Origin: Clostridium sp. KNHs205
Lineage (GTDB): Bacteria > Bacillota > Clostridia > Lachnospirales > Lachnospiraceae
Direction of reading: 5' to 3'
Length of the DNA stretch: 64,000 nucleotides
Assembly (NCBI RefSeq): GCF_000702945.1
Contig: NZ_JNLE01000003.1
Location: 2,899,501-2,963,500, forward strand
The notes under the pieces are model-generated. The model saw only the letters and a list, made by a program, of their open reading frames with translations. It ran no database searches and was not told where the DNA came from. The position numbers and the translations under genes are program-made. Positions 34,067-43,036 of this stretch are shown here, in pieces (position 1 is the first letter of the stretch; each line of letters begins with the position of its first letter).

Positions 34067-35662
34067 ATGGGATTGATGGAAAGGCCATCTGTCAGTACAT
34101 TGGCTGACGGGGGAAAATATTGGGAGCATGAGTACGAGAAATTCTTTCTTAAGACGTACATACCTGCAAATGATATTGATGGACAGACGAATAATTATAG
34201 CTTTCGGGCTCCATTACTGCTGGTCTTTGAAGAAAACAGGCAGAGCAGGGATGAGGCAATTGATTTTGCCAATAAGAGCGGACTTAGCAGTATTGCGGCC
34301 GCAGTAGATTCAAGTGTCCTTTTTATTTATCCGACGGATGAATGTGGGTGGAAGAATGCAACCGAGGAGTTATATGCGTCCGTTATAGCTGAAGTTAAAA
34401 TGGATCCCCGCTATTCGGATGGAATTGTTGAAATACATAATTTCTTTACACAGGAGTTCAAGGGCTATTTTGTAAGAGGTGCGATATTCAGAGCGGATAT
34501 TTATAGTTTTGGCGAGTCGGCAGATTATGTTGCCAAGAATCTGCTGAAAACAATAAATGGTGAGTATCTCTGGGGCCCAGGGGAGATTACCCCTGCTATG
34601 TGTTCTATGGAGAATCTGAGTGTTATTCCTGCACCGAAGCGTAAGGATATAGCTATATTGAGCGTTGGCAATTCGAAGGAAATAAATGAAGCCTTTAAGG
34701 ATTGTACGAATCTGCTAATTAAGTCGGAGCCTGACTACAGGGCTGATTTTAGTTCTTTTGTCCGCAAGTTTAAAATGTGGTGTGGCAATATGGAGATTGA
34801 GCCTGATTTTGAATCAATGAACATGACAGAGGAAGCAGGTAGCGTACTTGTAAAGACCTCACCGGACAACAGAGGTACATGGGGGGATACAGCAGAGCAT
34901 AAAGTTGGATATTTTGCCTATTACAATAATGATATATTTGATAAAGGACCGGTCCCACTGCTTATGGGATTTCATGGTGGTGGCGATTCTTCAATGTTCC
35001 TGACATTTGTTTCAGGATGGTATGAAATCGCGCACAGATATGGCTTCTTGTATGTTTCACTTGAGAATCATCAGAATGTTACAGCGACTGAAATTGTAGA
35101 AGTAATTGAGAATCTTAAGAAACACTACAATATAGACGAGCATCGCATTTATGCAACTGGATTTTCGATGGGCAGTGGAAAAACATGGGATATGTATCAA
35201 GAGTATCCTAGCGTTTTTGCAGGTCTTGCTCCTGCAAGTGCACTGTTCCCAGTGAAGAATAATCCATTTGGTCAGCCACTCGGTGACAGACTAAATACGA
35301 CTGTTTCTGTTCCGATGTTCTATTCCGGTGGCGAAAATTCACATCTGCCTGAATTACCTTTCCAAGCTGATTCTGGTCTGGAGAGAATACAGTATGCTGC
35401 AGAGGTCAATAAATGCAAGATTAAATTTGACCTGAGCTACGACGATAAGGACAATTGGGCGGATCCTATATGGGGTGTTTCTGGTGATCGTGTCGAGAAG
35501 CTTTACGATGAGGCCAGAGGAAGCTATCTGACCATTCAATACTTTGACAGTGAAGATGGTGTTTGTCGAACCGCATTTGCCAGTGTCAGTGGACAGGGAC
35601 ATGAGTACAGACATCATACTTGCGAGAATGCATGGAAGTTTATATCGCAGTTTACCAGGTAA
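34067..35662 (+). CDS. Alpha/beta-hydrolase esterase (feruloyl-esterase/PHB-depolymerase-like)
   Basis: A 531-residue protein with a poorly conserved N-terminal half and a C-terminal hydrolase domain at about 290-530. That domain has the oxyanion segment [15 protein letters not shown], the nucleophile elbow [14 protein letters not shown], and a late [10 protein letters not shown] histidine. This arrangement resembles the esterase D/PHB-depolymerase and feruloyl-esterase families. There is no signal peptide, so it probably acts inside the cell on imported esterified sugars, which would fit the wrecked acetylesterase just upstream. AAGGAGAGG precedes the ATG. The substrate is inferred. Confidence 0.8.
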   Translation: MGLMERPSVSTLADGGKYWEHEYEKFFLKTYIPANDIDGQTNNYSFRAPLLLVFEENRQSRDEAIDFANKSGLSSIAAAVDSSVLFIYPTDECGWKNATEELYASVIAEVKMDPRYSDGIVEIHNFFTQEFKGYFVRGAIFRADIYSFGESADYVAKNLLKTINGEYLWGPGEITPAMCSMENLSVIPAPKRKDIAILSVGNSKEINEAFKDCTNLLIKSEPDYRADFSSFVRKFKMWCGNMEIEPDFESMNMTEEAGSVLVKTSPDNRGTWGDTAEHKVGYFAYYNNDIFDKGPVPLLMGFHGGGDSSMFLTFVSGWYEIAHRYGFLYVSLENHQNVTATEIVEVIENLKKHYNIDEHRIYATGFSMGSGKTWDMYQEYPSVFAGLAPASALFPVKNNPFGQPLGDRLNTTVSVPMFYSGGENSHLPELPFQADSGLERIQYAAEVNKCKIKFDLSYDDKDNWADPIWGVSGDRVEKLYDEARGSYLTIQYFDSEDGVCRTAFASVSGQGHEYRHHTCENAWKFISQFTR

Positions 35663-35746
35663 CAGGTCTACGCAAACTTGAAGCTAAAGCTATTTGGGAA
35701 CGCACCTGCATAGCAGTTGGTTTATTTTTATTTGTATACAATAAAA

Positions 35747-35779
35747 AAACAGCCGAAAACACTGGATTTTCGGCTGTTT
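35747..35779 (+). terminator. Intrinsic terminator
   Basis: AAACAGCCGAAAA and its complement form a 13-bp stem with a 7-base loop, about 85 bases after the esterase stop. Only a short T run follows, but the symmetry is perfect. Confidence 0.75.
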
Positions 35780-35813
35780 AACACTACTTTAATTATGAAA
35801 TTAATTTCCCATC

Positions 35814-36228
35814 GTAAGCGCACCATAACAGAGTGCCTTTAATTCTTATTATCATCCATGAGATAATAACTCTAAATCTCAAACTAAATTAATTAGAGTT
35901 TTTCAAGTTTTTCAACTTGAACTCAACTCGGCAAGGAGTTCGGTTTTTATGGATGAAGTTACTTTTGTTAAAACACAGTTCTGTAAGGAACAGTGGAAAA
36001 AGCTAATTCTTGAATGTCAAAGCAGTGGCATGAAAGTTGAAGATTGGTGTGCAAGTCATGATGTTACAAAACATGCCTACTATTACTGACTTCACAAGAT
36101 CCGTGAAGAAGCCTGCGAAAACCTGCCGGCTAAACAGGAGCAGGCCAAGTCTTTCAAAAAATATCAAAGCACTTCTTTCAAAAATACTGGATACAGAGAT
36201 GGGCGAATCACCCTATGATGTTTTTTAG
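35814..36228 (+). pseudogene. IS66-family element remnant with broken tnpA
   Basis: GTAAGCGC at 35814 matches the usual start of IS66 terminal repeats. The frame from ATG 35949 reads MDEVTFVKTQFCKEQWKKLI and LECQSSGMKVEDWCASHDVT, KHAYYY, then TGA (36087-36089), LHKIREEACENL. IS66 accessory protein TnpA has a tryptophan at that stop (YYYWLHK), so a single TGG-to-TGA change explains it. The frame is lost after about 36160 and no other IS66 genes follow, so the element is truncated. AAGGAGTT precedes the ATG. Confidence 0.75.
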
Positions 36229-36254
36229 AATAAATCAATATAGGAGGTATCACA

Positions 36255-37394
36255 ATGAATTTTCCAGTAGGCTATCATGATTTCCATAAGGATACGGTTA
36301 TTAATTTTCAGCTGAACAGATTTTATTCATTCGGTTGCCTGAGTTATGACACGGTTGCTGAGATAGGCAAGGAGTCAACAGATTTTGAAAGCTGGTCCAA
36401 GTCGTTTCTTGGCAGGGCCGAGTCATTTCACAAGAATGGAGACTTGGTCGCCTCGGGCACATGTTTACGTGCGGCCATGTTTTTTATGTTTGACGATGAG
36501 GGTGAGGCGAACACTCAACTGCAACAGATCTATGAGCAATGTATGAACGAATACCAGGAAGCTTATAAAGATGCCAGGCTGATATATACCCGTGTTCCTT
36601 TTGAAACCGGTTATTTCCCCGTCATATATAAGTGCCATGTCGATGGAAGCAAAGGTGATATTGTCATACATGGAGGATATGATTCCTTTCTTCAGGAATT
36701 TATACCGCTTATGAAGTACATATATTCTTCCGGATACAATGTATACATGTTTGAGGGATTTGGGCAAGGTGAGGTTTTAAACAGATGCGAAATGAAGATG
36801 AAGCCGGATTGGGAAATCTGCACGAAAATAATTTTAGATTATTTTCAATTAGAAGAGGTAACTTTAATCGGCATATCTTTAGGAGGATATCTGGCTGCGC
36901 GTGCGGCATCTTATGAGGATCGTATCAAGCGGGTTGTGTTGTATGATTTAATCTATGATTTTTATGGAGCGTTATTAAACAAAGTGCCGGATGATCTTAA
37001 GAAATTAATAAACGGGTTAATGAAAGTTCCGGATAGCCCAAAATGGAAGAGTTTAGAGGAATTAATGAGAGCTAATCCATTTTCACTTTGGCTGTTTCAA
37101 CAAGGCCGACATGTTTTTGGTAATATAACAACCCTTTATGATTATTACAAATGCATTATGAATTACAACACAATAGCTCTCTCTCCATTGATTCGGCAAG
37201 ATGTGTTAGTTCTTGCAGGTGAGGAGGATATCTATACCGTTTATTTTGAAAAGCAAATGAAGGCTCTGACAAACGCAAGATCAGTAAGCGGACGAATATT
37301 CAATAAAGAAGAAAATGCGTCACATCACTGTCAAGTTGGTAATGTGCAGTTGGTTTTGGATTATATTCTTGCCTGGGTAGATTCGAAGCTTTGA
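36255..37394 (+). CDS. Alpha/beta hydrolase of the FrsA/DUF1100-like type
   Basis: A 379-residue protein with a helical N-terminal third (about 1-120) that acts as a cap, then a hydrolase core: KGDIVIHGGYDSFLQE, the elbow TLIGISLGGYLAARAAS with the nucleophilic serine, the acid in VLAGEEDIYTVYF, and the histidine in ASHHCQVGN. Helical-capped relatives include FrsA and 2,6-dihydropseudooxynicotine hydrolase. The substrate is unknown. TAGGAGGT precedes the ATG. It is directly right of the IS66 remnant, so it may have arrived with, or been separated by, that element. Confidence 0.85.
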   Translation: MNFPVGYHDFHKDTVINFQLNRFYSFGCLSYDTVAEIGKESTDFESWSKSFLGRAESFHKNGDLVASGTCLRAAMFFMFDDEGEANTQLQQIYEQCMNEYQEAYKDARLIYTRVPFETGYFPVIYKCHVDGSKGDIVIHGGYDSFLQEFIPLMKYIYSSGYNVYMFEGFGQGEVLNRCEMKMKPDWEICTKIILDYFQLEEVTLIGISLGGYLAARAASYEDRIKRVVLYDLIYDFYGALLNKVPDDLKKLINGLMKVPDSPKWKSLEELMRANPFSLWLFQQGRHVFGNITTLYDYYKCIMNYNTIALSPLIRQDVLVLAGEEDIYTVYFEKQMKALTNARSVSGRIFNKEENASHHCQVGNVQLVLDYILAWVDSKL

Positions 37395-37648
37395 ACATTT
37401 CGATAAGTTAAGGTAGCGAGTTTTGTTACATAAAAGCATTAACTGCCAAGTATCAGAAAGATAAACTTTTATTTTTTTCATTTTAACCTGAGTTGTGCTA
37501 ACAGGAAGGTCTCTTTTTGTTTTTTTTCAGCAAATTTATTTTTAAAAGATGTGGTTAAGGAATTGAGTTTGGATAAAATGAGATTGGACAGGTTACATTA
37601 AAAGACTCACTTTGGAAGAGAAGTGAAGACATTAGCAGTAAATTTTTA
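37395..37648. other. Intergenic region before the MarR promoter
   Basis: AT-rich, with several T runs (37465-37530) that may terminate the hydrolase transcript, though no clear stem is seen. No gene is supported. Confidence 0.35.
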
Positions 37649-37727
37649 TTGACAAGAAGGTTGGATATGCATTATACTTGTTCACAAGTAAATTGTTCAT
37701 AAATGAACTGTTCATAATTAAACAGTT
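37649..37727 (+). promoter_or_regulatory. MarR promoter with overlapping operator array
   Basis: TTGACA (37649-37654) and TTATAC (37672-37677) are 17 bases apart. From 37679 a dense set of half-sites follows, including GTTCAT-AA-ATGAAC (37695-37708), GAAC-T-GTTC (37705-37713) and AACTGTT-N8-AACAGTT (37706-37727). The 22-base stretch 37679-37700 recurs in inverted orientation, 19 of 22 identical, at 38306-38327 ahead of the next genes. Confidence 0.8.
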
Positions 37728-37824
37728 CGTAAACAAACAGTTTATATCCGGTCAGAAAGAGCAAGGATAAAGGAATTAGAATTACAGGCACTATAAATTA
37801 TATAATTATTATAAGGGGTAAATT

Positions 37825-38259
37825 ATGTTTAACGCATTTGATATATTGATAAATGGACATCAATTCAAAAAGTTATACGAAAAGGAATATGAAGATGTTA
37901 TGAAGAAGTATGATCTTAAAAAAATTGAAATAGAGATCTTATATTTTATATCTCAATGCGGGGAACACAATACAGCCAAAGATATTGCCAAGATTCAATA
38001 TATATCCAAAGCTCATATTTCTAATTCTATCGATGATCTATCCCACAAGAAATATATAACAGTACTTGGAGATAATGCAGACCGCAGATGTATACATCTA
38101 AGTATTACTGATTCAGCCCAGGCTGTAATTGATGATATTGAAATGGTCAGAGACCATTTATTTGGTATACTTTTTCGTGGTATAACGGAAACAGAGCGAG
38201 AATTAATGCATAAAATCTCACAAAGAATAGTAGATAATATAAGTGATGAATTAAAATAA
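37825..38259 (+). CDS. MarR-family transcriptional regulator
   Basis: A 144-residue winged-helix regulator with TAKDIAKIQYISKAHISNSIDDLSHKKYI as the recognition part and GDNADRRCIHLSITDSAQAVIDD as the wing. It lies between two copies of a GTTCAT/ATGAAC operator, so it likely represses its own gene and the downstream small ORF and P-type ATPase. The inducing signal is unknown; a metal or an oxidant is possible given the ATPase. AAGGGG precedes the ATG. Confidence 0.9.
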   Translation: MFNAFDILINGHQFKKLYEKEYEDVMKKYDLKKIEIEILYFISQCGEHNTAKDIAKIQYISKAHISNSIDDLSHKKYITVLGDNADRRCIHLSITDSAQAVIDDIEMVRDHLFGILFRGITETERELMHKISQRIVDNISDELK

Positions 38260-38297
38260 ATTTTTATAGTAAACACTTACATTTTTATACTCATATA

Positions 38298-38327
38298 GTT
38301 CATTAATGAACAATTTACAAGTGAACT
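38298..38327. promoter_or_regulatory. Second MarR operator
   Basis: GTTCAT-TA-ATGAAC (38298-38311) has the same 6-2-6 design as the site in the marR promoter, and 38306-38327 is the inverted near-copy of 37679-37700. It is 20 bases before the start of the 49-codon ORF. Confidence 0.75.
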
Positions 38328-38346
38328 ATATAGAAGGGAGGTAAAT

Positions 38347-38496
38347 ATGAAAAATAACTTTTTCTGTGTTGATAAAGAGGGTATTGGGATACTGAATACT
38401 CCTAAACTTAAGAAAACTTCAGTAAAAAAGTCAGGAGTACCTTTTCTGAAGAGTAATTTGTACGAAGAACAGATTCTGTCATACGGTCACTGTTAA
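38347..38496 (+). CDS. Small 49-residue protein of unknown function
   Basis: ATG 38347 follows a strong GGGAGG site (38336-38341). The product begins MKNNFFCVDKEGIGILNTPK and ends QILSYGHC; it is basic in the middle (LKKTSVKKSG) and has cysteines near both ends. No family is recognised and there is no membrane segment. Its position just after a shared MarR operator and before a P-type ATPase suggests a small accessory protein or a translated leader. The start, ribosome site and intact frame argue that it is real, but no homology can be checked here. Confidence 0.6.
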   Translation: MKNNFFCVDKEGIGILNTPKLKKTSVKKSGVPFLKSNLYEEQILSYGHC

Positions 38497-38497
38497 C

Positions 38498-38590
38498 AAG
38501 AGTGAAAGAATCTATATATGACATCCGTTCTTTTGTTAATTTTCTTTCGCTCTTATGCCCATGCATATCGCAGTTCCCCTGCGGTATTGC
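38498..38590 (+). other. Two hairpins in the leader of the P-type ATPase gene
   Basis: AAGAGTGAAAGAA (38498-38510) pairs with 38542-38554 with one wobble pair. A second stem, GCATATCGCAG (38563-38573) with CTGCGGTATTGC (38579-38590), follows at once. Neither has a clean T run, so this may be a structured leader or weak attenuator rather than a terminator. It does not match the yybP-ykoY core. Confidence 0.4.
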
Positions 38591-38650
38591 TTCAAAAAGA
38601 AGTGTGAAATGCAGTTTGTTTTACACTAACCTATGAAAGGTGGGAAAAGT

Positions 38651-41329
38651 ATGAAGAACTGGTACAATTTAAGCAAGCAGGAAATATTAAGTATGCTCGG
38701 TGCAGATAAAGTGAAAGGACTATCATCTGATGAAGCCGCTAAAAAACAGCAAACCTACGGAAAAAATGAGTTTGACAAACCAAAAAAAGAATCAATAGGT
38801 AAGAAAATACTGCATCAATTTAAAGATATTTCAACCATTATCCTGTTAGTTGCCATTGTGTTATCATTTGCCCTGGCAATAAGAGAAGGACATGGATTTT
38901 TAGAACCTATCGTAATTTTAAGTATAGTAATATTAAATGTTATTCTGGCTATAACCCAGGAAAACAGTGCGGAGAAATCCCTGGATGCATTGATTAACAT
39001 GAATGCACCTTCCTGTACGGTAATTCGGGACGGAATCCAGAAAAAAATCAGCAGTACGGAACTGGTACCGGGAGATATCGTAGTCCTGCGAGCCGGTGAT
39101 CTGATACCTGCTGACGGACGTTTACTGGAAGCAGTGGATTTACAGGTGGAAGAAGCCTCCTTAACCGGAGAAAGTGAAGCCTCTGAAAAAAATTCTGAGA
39201 TAATAGAAGATACAAAAGTAGCCTTAGGCGATCAAAAGAATATGGTTTTCTCCGGTTGTCATATAACCGCAGGTAATGGAATCTGTGTCATAACAGAAAC
39301 CGGAATGAAGACCCAGATGGGTAAAATAGCAGGATATCTCAATAATACCCAGAAAATGATGACACCTCTTCAGATTCGTCTGAACAAGTTAGGGAAGATG
39401 ATTAGCTTTGCGGCAATTCTTTCAGCAGTAATTCTGGTAGTAGTCGGTCTCTTAAGAGGAGACAGTATCTGGCATCTTGTCTTACTGGCAGTTTCCCTGG
39501 CAGTAGCAGCCGTCCCTGAAACCCTGGCCTTAATCGTAACCCTGTCCCTATCAAACGGTGTTAAGAAGATGGTTCATAAGAAGGCAATAATAAGAAAATT
39601 ATCAGCAGTAGAAACCCTGGGAAGTACTTCTGTTATCTGCTCCGATAAAACCGGAACACTGACACAGAACCGTATGACCATTAAGAAACTGTGGGTCAAA
39701 TCAGAAGAACCCATAGCAGAAACAGAAGAGTTTACAGCAAAGCAGCAAAGGCTTCTTGAACAACTGGCCCTTGCAAGTAATGCGGTGATAGAAACCGATG
39801 AAAACGGAAATAAGCATATCATGGGCGATGCAACAGAATCTGCCATTATGAAACTGCTTGATGATAAAGGTAAAAAGAAAGAAGATATCGTCTCTGAATG
39901 GCCAAGAGTAAAAGAAATTCCCTTTTCCTCTTCCCGTAAGAGAATGACAGCGATACACGAAGATCCAAAAGGTGGTTATCTGGTGTTATCAAAGGGTGCT
40001 TTTGACTGGATGCCGGTCAGAGAAAGTGCCAATGAAAAAGAAGAAGTAAGGAAAGTCCATGACGCCTTTGCTAAAGATGCTTTGCGTGTAATCGCACTGG
40101 CCAGCAAACATATCGAACAGCTTCCTGCGGAGGAAGACCTGGAGCAGGTAGAAAAGGATCTGGAGCTCCTGGGGCTTATCGGTATTATCGATCCGCCTAG
40201 ACCGGAGAGTAAAGCAGCCATAGCAGCCGCAAAAAAAGCAGGAATACGAACCATTATGATTACCGGTGACCATGTTGCCACGGCAAGTGCCATAGCAAGA
40301 GAAATCGGAATCTTAAGTGATGGTGAGAAAGTAATGACAGGGCAGCAGCTTTCAGAAATGAGCGATGAAGAACTCTGCAGTTCCATCAGAGAGTATTCTG
40401 TATATGCCCGTGTTACACCAGAAGATAAAATCCGTATAGTAGAAGCCTGGCAGGAAAATGATGAAGTTGTTATCATGACAGGAGACGGAGTTAATGATGC
40501 CCCGGCTTTAAAAGCTGCCGATGTAGGTGTGGCAATGGGCAAGAATGGAACAGAAGTAGCAAAAAGCGCTGCGGATATGGTCTTGGCAGATGATAATTTT
40601 GCTACCATCGTAGATGCGGTTCATGAAGGCCGTAATGTATTTTCCAACATTCGAAAAACCATATATTTCTTAATAGTCTGCAACATTTCGGAGATTATTA
40701 TTATGCTGGGAGCACAGCTGATTGGATGGCAGTTCCCGGTAACAGCAGTAATGCTTCTGCTGATCAATGTTTTAGGTGATGGTATTCCAGGTATCTGCTT
40801 AGCCAAGGAAGTATCCGATCCACGTATTATGGAACGTAAACCCATAGGCCGTGAAGAAAGCTTCTTCAACAGTAACCTGATTCATGTTATTGTAAGGCAA
40901 ACAATTATCTGCTCTGTTATTGTATGGATAGGTTATTATCTGGGAACCAACCAATTGGTATCCGAAGGGTTTACACCGTCCCATGCAATTGGCCAGAGCA
41001 TGTCCTTCTTAATTCTCGGCTGGTCCTCCATATTACATGTATTTACCGTACGCAGCCGCAAATCAATATTAAAAGTACCTTTAAGTTCCAACATGCCCAT
41101 GGTTTACAGTGCCGCCGCAATGATAATTGTATTTGCACTGATCGTATTAATACCGGGCTTTGGTAATATCTTTGGAATTACAGCTATTGGACTGAATCAC
41201 TGGCTTATTGCTATCGGTTTATCCGTTATTCCTCTGATCGTAGCAGAGGTCGGAAAATACGCAGATAACCTGGGAATCAGACAAAAGTATAGAAATAGAT
41301 TGATTCAACATAGGGAATATGATATGTAA
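38651..41329 (+). CDS. Calcium-type (P2A) cation-transporting P-type ATPase
   Basis: An 892-residue P-type ATPase with all signature motifs: the actuator SLTGES, the phosphorylation site SDKTGTLT with Asp332, the nucleotide domain, and GDGVNDAPALKAADVGVAMG. Membrane helix 4 has VPETLAL and helix 6 NVLGDG, supplying the Glu, Asn and Asp that form one calcium site in bacterial LMCA1 and SERCA-like pumps. It should export Ca2+ (or Mn2+) using ATP. ATG 38651 is chosen because AAAGGTGGGA lies just upstream; an earlier ATG at 38633 overlaps that region. It is likely under control of the MarR operator at 38298. Confidence 0.93.
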   Translation: MKNWYNLSKQEILSMLGADKVKGLSSDEAAKKQQTYGKNEFDKPKKESIGKKILHQFKDISTIILLVAIVLSFALAIREGHGFLEPIVILSIVILNVILAITQENSAEKSLDALINMNAPSCTVIRDGIQKKISSTELVPGDIVVLRAGDLIPADGRLLEAVDLQVEEASLTGESEASEKNSEIIEDTKVALGDQKNMVFSGCHITAGNGICVITETGMKTQMGKIAGYLNNTQKMMTPLQIRLNKLGKMISFAAILSAVILVVVGLLRGDSIWHLVLLAVSLAVAAVPETLALIVTLSLSNGVKKMVHKKAIIRKLSAVETLGSTSVICSDKTGTLTQNRMTIKKLWVKSEEPIAETEEFTAKQQRLLEQLALASNAVIETDENGNKHIMGDATESAIMKLLDDKGKKKEDIVSEWPRVKEIPFSSSRKRMTAIHEDPKGGYLVLSKGAFDWMPVRESANEKEEVRKVHDAFAKDALRVIALASKHIEQLPAEEDLEQVEKDLELLGLIGIIDPPRPESKAAIAAAKKAGIRTIMITGDHVATASAIAREIGILSDGEKVMTGQQLSEMSDEELCSSIREYSVYARVTPEDKIRIVEAWQENDEVVIMTGDGVNDAPALKAADVGVAMGKNGTEVAKSAADMVLADDNFATIVDAVHEGRNVFSNIRKTIYFLIVCNISEIIIMLGAQLIGWQFPVTAVMLLLINVLGDGIPGICLAKEVSDPRIMERKPIGREESFFNSNLIHVIVRQTIICSVIVWIGYYLGTNQLVSEGFTPSHAIGQSMSFLILGWSSILHVFTVRSRKSILKVPLSSNMPMVYSAAAMIIVFALIVLIPGFGNIFGITAIGLNHWLIAIGLSVIPLIVAEVGKYADNLGIRQKYRNRLIQHREYDM

Positions 41330-41789
41330 TAATATAGAGAATTACAAATTAAACCATGTTATGGTATTCAGAGAAAGTAATTCTATAGAATGGTAGAAAT
41401 TAGTTTTTTGAATAAGCCAGAAGAAATGGCTGCTGCAGAATTAATTTGAGGTAGAGAAAATGCTAAAACACCGAATATATTTCCGGTGTGAATTAAGCAA
41501 ATTCATCTAAAATTAATTAGTCTGCAGCAGCTAAATTTTATGAATTTCTTAAAATATTGATTTAGTCATTCCATAAATTACGTTCATGTGATATAAGTAT
41601 ATAGGAGTCTAATTTACCGGAAATTTTATACATTCTTAAGAGGCTTTCGTCAGCCGGATGTTTATGGTAAGTGCGAAAATGAATTAAAATATCAGTAAAA
41701 CGCAAACGTTTACAGGTAAACTTTACGAGAAGTATCCCTGTAGGGTAATATTAGAATAAGAAAAGATACAATATTTACAGGAGTCAGTT
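41330..41789. other. Intergenic region with long imperfect hairpin and cre-like site
   Basis: GCTGCTGCAGA (41429-41439) pairs perfectly with 41521-41531, and ATTAATT (41440-41446) with AATTAAT (41511-41517). Inside, ACACCG (41468-41473) and CGGTGT (41484-41489) form another stem. At 41701-41714 the bases CGCAAACGTTTACA match the CcpA cre consensus at all but one fixed position. No gene is present. Confidence 0.5.
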
Positions 41790-42869
41790 ATGAACGATTT
41801 AAAAAGATATTCAACCCCGCTAAAGATAATAATAATACTATTGCTTGTAAACATAATAATAGGAGGAAGCTTCGTTTTTGCAGTTTTTACATATATATTT
41901 GTATGTTTCCTAATGATTGTCCGTACTTTGATAGTTCCTTCGGAAAGCAGAGCGAAAGTCTATCTGACCTTTATTTATCTCTTGATCATGGCTTTTCAGA
42001 TAACCTATATTTCACTGGTATCCTTTCAACCAGGGCAGACGGAGGTACATCAGTTCATAGGAAGGGTATTCGGTGCAGCAGTAGTCTGGTTTCCTTTTCT
42101 GGTGGAACGGTTTGTTACCATTAATAAGTATACCAGTTTTTATCTGCCTACTGCCAGTGATGTGGCAAGTATCAGCTTTACCGATATCAAGGCCGGGCGT
42201 GATAAAATTGTTTCAACCATGGAAATACTTGAAAAAGCAGGACAAGCCTTTGCAGTTGAAAATCTTTTGGAGCTTAAGGATGACTTATACCGCCACAATT
42301 CCTTTGAATACATCAATCAGGGAGTGCTTACGCAGGAATACTTTACGGAAGCGGAGAAGTGGCTCATGGATGAAAATATCTATATTATTTTATCCAATAC
42401 CGGAAGTCCGGCCAGTGAGATCATATCTACCTTCACCCAGAAGCAGTATAACCACGCATCTCTATCCTTTGACCCTGATCTGAAAACGATTATTAGCTAT
42501 AACGGAGGAGAACGGGTCTATCCGCCGGGTTTGAATTATGAAATGCTGGACTTCTTTAATAAGAAAGAAGATGCCTCCATTATGGTATATAAGCTTGCCT
42601 GTACAACAGAGCAGAAATTAAAGATACTGAACAAAGTCAAGGAAATCAATGAGGATGGCAGTGCCTACAATCTGATGGGGCTTGTACTGAAGTATTCCCA
42701 TAAACCCAATATTATGTTCTGTTCCCAGTTTGTTCAGAAAATGCTCACCTACGGAGGAATCGCCTACTTTGATAAAAAGGATGGAGAAGTCAAACCTACG
42801 GATTTAATCGAAATGGATTATTACCGTAAATTGCAGTTTATGTACGAAATGAAGTTAAATGAGAAATAA
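41790..42869 (+). CDS. Membrane protein with possible permuted NlpC/P60 (YiiX-like) domain
   Basis: A 359-residue protein. Three or four hydrophobic segments occupy residues 1-110. The rest is soluble, with YNHASLSFDPDLK and, later, NIMFCSQFVQKMLTYGG. The order histidine first, cysteine second is that of circularly permuted NlpC/P60 (YiiX/YebB) thiol hydrolases, which act on amide or ester bonds of lipids or peptidoglycan. The family match is by motif, not by full alignment, so treat it as moderate. CAGGAGT precedes the ATG. A cre-like site lies about 80 bases upstream. Confidence 0.65.
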   Translation: MNDLKRYSTPLKIIIILLLVNIIIGGSFVFAVFTYIFVCFLMIVRTLIVPSESRAKVYLTFIYLLIMAFQITYISLVSFQPGQTEVHQFIGRVFGAAVVWFPFLVERFVTINKYTSFYLPTASDVASISFTDIKAGRDKIVSTMEILEKAGQAFAVENLLELKDDLYRHNSFEYINQGVLTQEYFTEAEKWLMDENIYIILSNTGSPASEIISTFTQKQYNHASLSFDPDLKTIISYNGGERVYPPGLNYEMLDFFNKKEDASIMVYKLACTTEQKLKILNKVKEINEDGSAYNLMGLVLKYSHKPNIMFCSQFVQKMLTYGGIAYFDKKDGEVKPTDLIEMDYYRKLQFMYEMKLNEK

Positions 42870-43036
42870 ATGTATTGCCGGATTGTATATCATGAAAGAT
42901 AGAATATTCATGTAACTGCAACTCCGGCAATTTGTATAGGAAGAACAAAACTGTGCAGAAAAGGTTGCGAAGTTATTCCTTAAATAAGTTATGATACATA
43001 CAGCAGTCAGAAGCTATAGTGCTGAAAGGAGAAGCA

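Noticed and set aside
38498..38650. yybP-ykoY manganese riboswitch before the P-type ATPase
   Set aside because: Two stems exist, but the conserved internal-loop sequences of that riboswitch are absent.
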